From Clostridiales bacterium (GTDB lineage: Bacteria; Bacillota; Clostridia; TANB77; CAG-508), in NCBI GenBank assembly GCA_004554705.1, contig SFKS01000021.1, positions 1-15,871 of the forward strand: a stretch of 15,871 nt of DNA, in the 5' to 3' direction. How positions within the stretch are numbered: the first letter of the stretch is position 1; each line of letters begins with the position of its first letter. The translations under genes and the position numbers were made by a program. The notes beneath the pieces were generated by a model, which saw only the letters and a program-made list of their open reading frames with translations, searched no databases and had not been told where the DNA came from. Positions 6,919 to 13,044 of the stretch are shown piece after piece.

Positions 6919-7962
6919 ATGAATATTAAAGATTACGGTTTTAAAGATAATATAAATACAGATAAAACTATAGCTAGAATTGTTGCCACACATAAAGATA
7001 GATATGAAATCGTATGCAATGAAGGGCAAGGGTTTGCGCAAATAAAAAGAGGATGCTATTACGACAACCCAGATAGCATTTATCCAACAACAGGAGATTT
7101 TGTTGCAATTCAATGGAACCCAACTGGAGATAGTATGATTTATGAAACACTAAAAAGGGAAAGCTCTTTTTCAAGAACGGCATCAACTAGCGATAGAAAC
7201 CACAAACTACATAATCAGCATGAACAGCTAGTTGCAGCGAATTTTGACTATGTGTTTATAATTCAATCATTAAATAATAATTTCAACTTACATAGAATAG
7301 AAAGATATTTAAGTTTAGCCTGGGAATCTGGTGGGGTACCAGTTATAGTATTAACAAAGATGGACGTGGTTTCAAATGTTCAAGAATATATTAAACAGGT
7401 TGAAAATATTGCATTTGGAGTAGAAATTTATGCAGTAAGTTGTGTGATAAAACAAGGACTAGAGAACTTAGAAAAGTATTTCTCAAAAGGAAATACAATT
7501 GTATTTTTAGGCTCATCAGGAGTTGGAAAATCAACACTTGTGAATACTTTATATGGAAAAGAAGTAATGAAGACTTCTGAAATTCGTGAAGAAGATTCAA
7601 GGGGAAGGCATACAACCACATCAAGAAACCTAATAATGTTACCAAATGGTGCAATGATTATAGATACACCAGGCATGAGAGAACTTGGGATGTGGGATGC
7701 AGAAAGTGGGATAAGTAAAACATTTCAGGATATAGAAAAATATTTAGGAATGTGCAAATATTCAAACTGTACACATACAAACGAGCCAGGATGTAGAATT
7801 TTAGAAGCAATAGAAAAAGGCGAAATACAAAGAGAAAGATTTGAGGAGTATTTAAAGCTTCAAAAAGAATCAGAGTACAATACTAATTCTGAAGAATATT
7901 TGAAAAATAAAAAAGAAAAATTTAAGCAAATATCCAAAATGAATAGATACAATAAAAAGTAA
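6919..7962 (+). CDS. rsgA: Ribosome small-subunit GTPase A (RsgA/YjeQ)
   Basis: A 347-residue GTPase acting in late 30S ribosomal subunit maturation. The circularly permuted GTPase order is visible: an N-terminal OB-like region with TGDFVAIQW, G4 LTKMD (145-149), G1/P-loop GSSGVGKST (198-206), a switch segment EEDSRGRHTTTSRN, then G3 DTPGMRELG (from 249). The C-terminal zinc finger has Cys279, Cys284, His286 and Cys292. The tail is lysine-rich and ends KMNRYNKK, as expected for RNA contact. Length is normal. AAGGAGAG (6908-6915) sets the start. The next gene has its own promoter. Confidence 0.96.
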   Translation: MNIKDYGFKDNINTDKTIARIVATHKDRYEIVCNEGQGFAQIKRGCYYDNPDSIYPTTGDFVAIQWNPTGDSMIYETLKRESSFSRTASTSDRNHKLHNQHEQLVAANFDYVFIIQSLNNNFNLHRIERYLSLAWESGGVPVIVLTKMDVVSNVQEYIKQVENIAFGVEIYAVSCVIKQGLENLEKYFSKGNTIVFLGSSGVGKSTLVNTLYGKEVMKTSEIREEDSRGRHTTTSRNLIMLPNGAMIIDTPGMRELGMWDAESGISKTFQDIEKYLGMCKYSNCTHTNEPGCRILEAIEKGEIQRERFEEYLKLQKESEYNTNSEEYLKNKKEKFKQISKMNRYNKK

Positions 7963-7971
7963 TGGGAACCA

Positions 7972-8000
7972 TTGAAAGTAAGTAGCTTTTGTGATATAAA
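7972..8000 (+). promoter_or_regulatory. Promoter of the 8029 gene
   Basis: TTGAAA (7972-7977), 17 bases, then TATAAA (7995-8000), both five-of-six matches, 28 bases before the ATG at 8029. A TGGGGGT ribosome binding site (8018-8024) lies between. Confidence 0.55.
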
Positions 8001-8028
8001 TATTCTATAAGTTTTTTGGGGGTATTTT

Positions 8029-8955
8029 ATGAAAGATTTTTTTAAGAACAATAAAACTAAAATGACTATAATAATAGGAGTTGTAATATTAGCCATAGCA
8101 ATTTGCGTTTTTGCTTTAGGCAACAAAAATGAAAATAAAACAGAAAATTCAAAAAGACAGGAACCACAAAACTTAACTCAGGCAGTGGCTCAGAAGAATA
8201 ACAAAAATGAAACAGATTATAAAAAAATAGCAACAGGAGCGGAAATATTAAATGAGGAGTCAATGTTTACAGAATATACATTTACAACAAACAATAGCTT
8301 ATACATATTTGATAAGGATAAGTTAGACGAAGGAATTTTTACATACCAAAAGGTATATGATATTCCAAGCAATATAAAGCTATTAAATATAATGCCAAAC
8401 TATGGTGCTGATATAATGTTTGTTGACACAAATGATACTGTATATAAACTATATGATGAAAATGTTGATAATAAAAAAGCTGGAACAAACTATGAAAGCT
8501 TTAAAATGGCACAATACAGATTTGAAAAAAGCTATTTAGAATCATATTCAGAGCTATATATTGGCAAAAAAATGTCTTATGATTTTGTAGCAAATGAATT
8601 AATTGTAAAAGATAATAAATTATATATACACGATTATGAAAGACCGGTAAATATTACAGAAATTAAAGGCAATTATGAAGGGGAGAAAATAATTAGAATA
8701 TATAACGAAAAAATACTAAAAACAGATAAAGGTTTTTATGAAATATATAGCTATTACACAGGCAATGGACCAGATACAACAACAATGAAAATTGAACTTT
8801 TAAGTAAATATTATGATGAAGTTCTAACCTTTACATATAAATATGTAATACTAAAAGACTACACATTAATACCAATGAAAGACTTAATTCCAGACTATGG
8901 CGAGAACTACTACAAAACGCCAAGAGGAGAAAAGCCAGATTCATTTGTAATATAG
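8029..8955 (+). CDS. Membrane-anchored extracellular protein of unknown function
   Basis: The product has 308 residues. A basic start (MKDFFKNNKTK) is followed by a hydrophobic segment at about 12-31 and a low-complexity Asn/Lys/Glu/Gln linker (about 32-70), so it is probably exported and held by its N-terminus. No lipobox is visible; the Cys in the hydrophobic segment lacks the L-x-x-C context. The soluble part is rich in Tyr, Asp and beta-type strands with phrases such as NNSLYIFDKDKL and VDTNDTVYKLYDENV, suggesting a beta-propeller-like or repeat fold without metal or catalytic signature. It has its own promoter. No family was recognised. There is no intact gene between it and the LiaF-like gene. 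Confidence 0.7.
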   Translation: MKDFFKNNKTKMTIIIGVVILAIAICVFALGNKNENKTENSKRQEPQNLTQAVAQKNNKNETDYKKIATGAEILNEESMFTEYTFTTNNSLYIFDKDKLDEGIFTYQKVYDIPSNIKLLNIMPNYGADIMFVDTNDTVYKLYDENVDNKKAGTNYESFKMAQYRFEKSYLESYSELYIGKKMSYDFVANELIVKDNKLYIHDYERPVNITEIKGNYEGEKIIRIYNEKILKTDKGFYEIYSYYTGNGPDTTTMKIELLSKYYDEVLTFTYKYVILKDYTLIPMKDLIPDYGENYYKTPRGEKPDSFVI

Positions 8956-9215
8956 CTTATAAAGGTGAACAAAAATGAGATATAAAATAACAAGAAAATT
9001 TTTAATATTCTAGTGCCTTAGAGAAGACAGAGAATACATCAGGCTTTTGGTGGTGTGGAAGATATGGAATGTACAAATGGAGCATGCCAATTTATGATAT
9101 GGATGTTGAAGAGAAAAATTTACTTCTATATGTATGAGGATAGGAAAAGTAAAAAAAGTTTGGTGATAAATACCAAAAAAAGATAAAAAATTAATTTTAG
9201 AAAAGAGGTAAAACA
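8956..9215 (+). pseudogene. 260 bases without an intact gene; probable degraded coding remnant
   Basis: No frame is intact. A 43-codon open stretch (9006-9137) contains SGFWWCGRYGMYKW followed by SMPIYDMDVEEK, Trp/Tyr-rich and protein-like, and ends TGA. A second frame then continues with YEDRKSKKSLVINTKKR to TAA 9184-9186. Together they look like the C-terminal part of a decayed protein. A separate ATG at 8975 gives only 12 codons. No CGG lies at the frame change, unlike the three frameshifted genes. Confidence 0.3.
9159..9177 (+). repeat. Inverted repeat upstream of the LiaF-like gene
   Basis: TTTGGT (9159-9164) and ACCAAA (9172-9177) form a 6-bp perfect inverted repeat around a 7-base centre, 38 bases before the ATG at 9216. 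It could be an operator for the envelope gene pair or part of the decayed sequence. Chance occurrence is possible. Confidence 0.25.
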
Positions 9216-9902
9216 ATGAAAAATTTTGGAAATGTACTATGGGGTATAGTACTAATTATAATAGGTATAATAGTAGGAGGAAATGCACTTGGCATTACAA
9301 ACATAAACATATTTTTTGATGGTTGGTGGACATTGTTCATCATTGTACCTTGTTTTATAGGACTATTTAAAGAAAGAGAAAAAACAGGGAATATTATAGG
9401 GTTACTAATAGGCGTAGCATTATTTCTATCTTGCCAAAACATACTAGACTTTGATATGATTTGGAAATTAGCACTTCCAGCAGTATTAATAATTATAGGA
9501 CTATCATTTATTTTTAAAGATACATTTGATAAAAAAGTAAGTGAAGAAATAAAAAAACTAAATGAAAAGAAAAATACTAATAATGAATATTGTGCAACAT
9601 TTTCAGGTCAAACTGCTAATTTTGATGGAGAAAAATTTAATGGAGCTAACCTAACAGCAGTATTTGGTGGAGTAAAGTGCGATTTAAGAAATGCAATAAT
9701 TGAAGAAGATGCTCTAATTAACGCATGTAGCGTGTTTGGAGGAATAGACATATTAGTTCCAGATAACGTAAAAGTAAAAATAAAATCATCATCAATCTTT
9801 GGTGGAGTAGATGAAAAGAAGAAAAATAAAATAGAGAACGATGAGGCACATACAATATATATAAATGCAACTTGTATATTTGGAGGTGCTGAAGTAAAAT
9901 GA
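9216..9902 (+). CDS. LiaF-like membrane protein (LiaI/LiaF transmembrane region plus beta C-domain)
   Basis: A 228-residue protein. The N-terminal half (to about residue 105) has four hydrophobic segments with LWGIVLIIIGIIVG and WWTLFIIVPCFIGL, the pattern of the LiaI/LiaF-type transmembrane region. The C-terminal half is a beta-repeat domain with VFGG, VFGG, IFGG and IFGG at regular spacing, like the LiaF C-terminal domain (PF09922 type). In Bacillus LiaF, the protein restrains a histidine kinase that senses cell-wall damage. No kinase or regulator is present here, so its partner must be elsewhere or the role differs. Its TGA overlaps the ATG of the next gene (ATGA), so the pair is translationally coupled. 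An AGAGG ribosome binding site (9204-9208) supports the start. Confidence 0.85.
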   Translation: MKNFGNVLWGIVLIIIGIIVGGNALGITNINIFFDGWWTLFIIVPCFIGLFKEREKTGNIIGLLIGVALFLSCQNILDFDMIWKLALPAVLIIIGLSFIFKDTFDKKVSEEIKKLNEKKNTNNEYCATFSGQTANFDGEKFNGANLTAVFGGVKCDLRNAIIEEDALINACSVFGGIDILVPDNVKVKIKSSSIFGGVDEKKKNKIENDEAHTIYINATCIFGGAEVK

Positions 9903-10708
9903 CAACAGCACAAAAAATAATAAAATACCTAGCAATAGCTTTGGCAATATCTATAATAGTTTCAATATTTTCTGCAATCGCAGGGGGAATATTTGGTTTA
10001 GCTAGTGCTCTAGGTTTAAGAAAAAATAAGGCAATAGGAGAAATGAAAGCTATAGATTTTGAAAACAGCGAAGTTGCAACATTAGATATAGATGTGGCAT
10101 TTACAAATTTAACTATAAAAACAGGAGAAACTTTAAAGGCAGAAACAAACAACAGTAATATTAACTGCAAACAAAACTATCAAAACATACAAATTAAAGA
10201 AAAATCACGTAATTGGTTTGCAAAAAATAATGAGGGCGATTTGATAGTATATGTTCCAGAAGGTATAGAATTCAAAACAATAAGAATAAATGCAGGAGCA
10301 GGAAAAATTAATATAGAAGAATTAAACACAAAGGAATTAGTCCTTAATTTAGGGGCTGGAAATACAGAAATATCTAGGGTAAATGTAAGTGAAAAATGTA
10401 GTATAGATGGTGGAGTCGGAAAACTAAGCATTCTATCAGGAACAATAAATAACCTAGACTTAGATATGGGAATAGGCCAAACAGATTTGGTTTCAAAAAT
10501 TACAGGCAAAAGTGATATAAATTCTGGAATAGGAAAAGTAAGTATAAAACTTCTTGGAGACAAAGACAATTATAAATTCAAAATCAATAAAGGTATAGGA
10601 GCAATAAACATTGCTGGAGAAGAGATGAAAGATGGCCAAGAATGGGGCAATGGGAAAAACTATATTGATATAGATGGAGGAATAGGAGAAATTAAAATTG
10701 ATTTTTAA
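9899..10708 (+). CDS. DUF4097 family beta-strand repeat protein (LiaG-like)
   Basis: A 269-residue protein with an N-terminal hydrophobic segment (about residues 8-37, glycine and alanine rich) that exports and anchors it. The remainder is a repetitive beta-strand domain: strands of the type VAFTNLTIKTG, INAGAGKINIEEL, LNLGAGNTEIS, IDGGVGKLSIL and IDGGIGEIKIDF recur about every 20 residues, with a glycine-rich turn in each. This is the DUF4097 right-handed beta-helix-like pattern. Such proteins are commonly encoded next to LiaF-like and LytTR-controlled envelope-response genes. The start overlaps the LiaF-like stop by ATGA, so the two probably act together at the cell envelope. The ligand is unknown. 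Confidence 0.85.
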   Translation: MTTAQKIIKYLAIALAISIIVSIFSAIAGGIFGLASALGLRKNKAIGEMKAIDFENSEVATLDIDVAFTNLTIKTGETLKAETNNSNINCKQNYQNIQIKEKSRNWFAKNNEGDLIVYVPEGIEFKTIRINAGAGKINIEELNTKELVLNLGAGNTEISRVNVSEKCSIDGGVGKLSILSGTINNLDLDMGIGQTDLVSKITGKSDINSGIGKVSIKLLGDKDNYKFKINKGIGAINIAGEEMKDGQEWGNGKNYIDIDGGIGEIKIDF

Positions 10709-10723
10709 TTAAAGGAGCAAATT

Positions 10724-10972
10724 ATGAATGAAATAAAAGTTAAATCAATTTATAAACATTTTAAAGGAAACTTATACTTAGTTGAGGATATTGCAACACA
10801 CAGTGAAACAAGAGAAAAATATGTAGTATATAGAGCTTTATATGGAGATACAGAGCTATATATAAGACCTTACGACATGTTTGCTTCAGAAGTTGATCAT
10901 GAAAAATACTCAGATGTTAAGCAAAAATATAGATTTGAATTGCAAAATATTGAAAGTGAGCTGGTGATATGA
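10724..10972 (+). CDS. DUF1653 family protein
   Basis: An 82-residue cytoplasmic protein. It carries the DUF1653 signature: YKHFKGNLYLVEDIA, then HSETREKYVVYRALYGD and IRPYDMFASEV. The family forms a small beta-barrel-like domain of unknown function, sometimes fused to other enzymes. AAAGGAGC (10712-10719) sets the start. Its TGA overlaps the ATG of the following hydrolase (ATGA at 10969-10972), showing tight coupling. Length is typical, slightly extended by a charged C-terminal tail. Confidence 0.9.
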   Translation: MNEIKVKSIYKHFKGNLYLVEDIATHSETREKYVVYRALYGDTELYIRPYDMFASEVDHEKYSDVKQKYRFELQNIESELVI

Positions 10973-12036
10973 AAAAATATAGAACTCTAAAAAATAGAAA
11001 CAATGTAAATGTTGATATGTACATATGCGAAACAGAAGATGGAAAGTATATAATTGCAATTTCAGAACTTCTAAAAAATAATGCAGAAATGTTTGTAGAG
11101 ACATATAATTCAGGTAATAAACAAAGAAAAAACTATGAAGAAAATGTACAAGATGCAATTTCTGAACATGGAAACCAAATCGAAAACATACTTCTAGATG
11201 CAATTACAGATTTTCCTGTTGTAATGCCAATAATTCCAGATATTATTGATATGCCAGACTTCCAACAGTTATCATTAGAGGCCGTAAGAAATTTTAGAAT
11301 ACATGAAAAAACATTAAAATGTATTGAAGATGCTAGGAAGAAAATTAACGAGATTACTGGAAAAAAAGTAAAAGAAAAAATATTTCTTAATGGATATTCT
11401 GCTTCAGGAGTTTTTGCACAAAGGTTTGCATTAATTTATCCAGAAACCATTGGAAGATGTTTAATTGGAGGTGCAGCCGGAAGTATACCAGTACCTACAA
11501 AGAAAATAAAATATCCAATAGGAATAGAAGACTATGAAAAACTATTTGGCAAAAAGTTTGACTTTGAAGAATATAAAAAAATAAAATTTGGGTATTATGT
11601 AGCAGAAAAGGAAGAAAAAGAACCTGGAAATTGGAGCATAGATGGAGAAAGATGTAATAAGAATGATGGAAAAATAAGAGCTCCAATGCATGATATGTCC
11701 TTTAGAGAAATAACTATGCCAAAAGAAGTAGGAAAAAAGCAACGTGAACTTTTAGGGCAAACTATGAATGAAAGGTATAAAAATTCTATAGATATAAATA
11801 AAAAATTGGGTATAGATATAGAAGGAATAATACTAAAAGGTGCGGACCATGGAAATATATTTAACCCACAAAAAACAACAACATCACAGTTTTTAGTAAA
11901 GCAACTATTAGAGTTTCATAAAAACAACGAAAACACTGTACAGTTAAACCCAAAAGGTGAAGGCTGTTGTGAAAATTTAGACTTATCATTCCAAAATGAA
12001 AGAAATAAGCAAAGAGAAGATGATTACATTAGATAA
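10969..12036 (+). CDS. Alpha/beta hydrolase (esterase-like)
   Basis: A 355-residue protein without a signal peptide. The nucleophile elbow is NGYSASGVFAQRFALIYPE with Ser144 in a G-Y-S-A-S-G context, typical of alpha/beta hydrolases of the PHB-depolymerase/esterase type. GADHGN with Asp293-His294 is the likely catalytic histidine region. The segment after Ser144 (GGAAGSIPVP) resembles the strand and turn after the elbow. The N-terminal 100 residues are charged and unrecognised, and the C-terminus is a hydrophilic tail. The acid residue cannot be assigned with certainty. It overlaps the DUF1653 gene and has no ribosome binding site stronger than GTGA there, so it depends on translational coupling. 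The substrate is unknown. Confidence 0.82.
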   Translation: MKKYRTLKNRNNVNVDMYICETEDGKYIIAISELLKNNAEMFVETYNSGNKQRKNYEENVQDAISEHGNQIENILLDAITDFPVVMPIIPDIIDMPDFQQLSLEAVRNFRIHEKTLKCIEDARKKINEITGKKVKEKIFLNGYSASGVFAQRFALIYPETIGRCLIGGAAGSIPVPTKKIKYPIGIEDYEKLFGKKFDFEEYKKIKFGYYVAEKEEKEPGNWSIDGERCNKNDGKIRAPMHDMSFREITMPKEVGKKQRELLGQTMNERYKNSIDINKKLGIDIEGIILKGADHGNIFNPQKTTTSQFLVKQLLEFHKNNENTVQLNPKGEGCCENLDLSFQNERNKQREDDYIR

Positions 12037-12085
12037 ATGAATTTATGATATTATAGAAAAAGTAATCTTTATAAGAGGTGATGTA

Positions 12086-12829
12086 ATGAAAAAACTAAAT
12101 TCAAATCATTTAAAATTAATAGCAATTATAGCAATGACAATTGACCATATTGCAGATTTAATCTACCCAGGAATGCCTAATAATATTATTTCAAATGTAT
12201 TACATATAATCGGTAGATTAACTGCACCTATTATGTTTTTCTTCATTTGTGAAGGTTTTTATTATACTAAAAACTTAAAGAAATATATTTTAAGATTATT
12301 TATTTTTGCAATAATATCTCATTTTGCATATTGTTTCGCTTTTGGAATAAATTATATACCATTTAGTTCCGGAAATATTTTTAACCAAACAAGTATTATG
12401 TGGTCTCTTGCTTGGTCAGTAGTTGCTCTTTATATTGTAAATGGCAAAAACAATTTAAAAGAATGGCAGAAATGGATATTAGTTATTTTAATAAATGTTA
12501 TAACCTTTTCAGCTGATTGGAGTAGTATAGCAGTAATGGCAATTTTATCTATGTATTCTAATAGAGGTAATTTGAAAAAGCAAATTATAGGTATGAATTT
12601 TTGGATTATGCTTTATGCAGTTATTTCATATTTATTTGTAAGTAAAACCTATGGATTAATTACATTAGCAGTTGTATTAGTATATCCTTTATTAAAGCTT
12701 TATAACGGAGAAAAAGGCAAGCTAAATTGGATGAAATGGTTGTTCTATTTATATTATCCACTACATTTAGTTGTTATAGGAATATTAAGACTAGCAATAT
12801 ATGGGAACATACCGTTATTATTTAATTAG
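12086..12829 (+). CDS. TraX family membrane protein
   Basis: A 247-residue protein with about eight hydrophobic segments. Family marks are LKLIAIIAMTIDHIAD near the start (Asp-His at the end of helix 1), IGRLTAPIMFFFICEGFYYTKN with the Arg and Glu-Gly pair, YILRLFIFAIISHFAY and a C-terminal YYPLHLVVIG with a conserved histidine. TraX was named for F-pilin N-acetylation; most chromosomal homologues in Firmicutes are of unknown role and resemble membrane acyltransferases. No conjugation genes are here, so the name gives no evidence of a mobile element. AGAGGTGAT (12075-12083) sets the start. A TATTAT (12049-12054) in the 49-base gap is a possible -10 box with no convincing -35. Confidence 0.88.
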   Translation: MKKLNSNHLKLIAIIAMTIDHIADLIYPGMPNNIISNVLHIIGRLTAPIMFFFICEGFYYTKNLKKYILRLFIFAIISHFAYCFAFGINYIPFSSGNIFNQTSIMWSLAWSVVALYIVNGKNNLKEWQKWILVILINVITFSADWSSIAVMAILSMYSNRGNLKKQIIGMNFWIMLYAVISYLFVSKTYGLITLAVVLVYPLLKLYNGEKGKLNWMKWLFYLYYPLHLVVIGILRLAIYGNIPLLFN

Positions 12830-12835
12830 ATAATA

Positions 12836-12998
12836 ATGAAAAAGCATATATTCATAATTGGGGCATAGACCAAAATACCTAAAGAGGATAATATACAACA
12901 TTTGTGGAATATTAACAATTATAGATTGGTTTACTATAAGTAAAAAAGCAAAACAATTAAATTTATCACAAGAACAAATTAGCAGGAATGACAATTAA
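12836..12998 (+). pseudogene. Gene debris between the TraX-like and ATPase genes
   Basis: Two short pieces look coding. ATG 12836 gives MKKHIFIIGA then TAG, which resembles the start of a Rossmann-type protein. A second frame, open 12858-12998, contains HRPKYLKRIIYN and CGILTIIDWF followed by ISKKAKQLN, which could be the C-terminus of a small membrane protein. Neither has a full start/stop pair with a ribosome binding site. I read this as decayed or truncated small genes; a leader RNA is the alternative. No Mg2+-sensing leader that I recognise is visible. Confidence 0.3.
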
Positions 12999-13044
12999 AT
13001 TTCTAAAGGGCATAGGAATATTCATTGTTATAGGAGGTGGATAT

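Noticed and set aside
12086..12829. TraX as a sign of a conjugative element
   Set aside because: No other transfer, integrase or relaxase gene is present, and chromosomal TraX-family proteins are common in Firmicutes.
12988..13044. Upstream ATG at 12988 as the start of the ATPase
   Set aside because: It has no ribosome binding site, and ATG 13045 follows TAGGAGGTGG.
12830..13044. Mg2+-sensing riboswitch (M-box) before the ATPase
   Set aside because: I see none of the conserved M-box sequence blocks, and the region instead contains protein-like debris.
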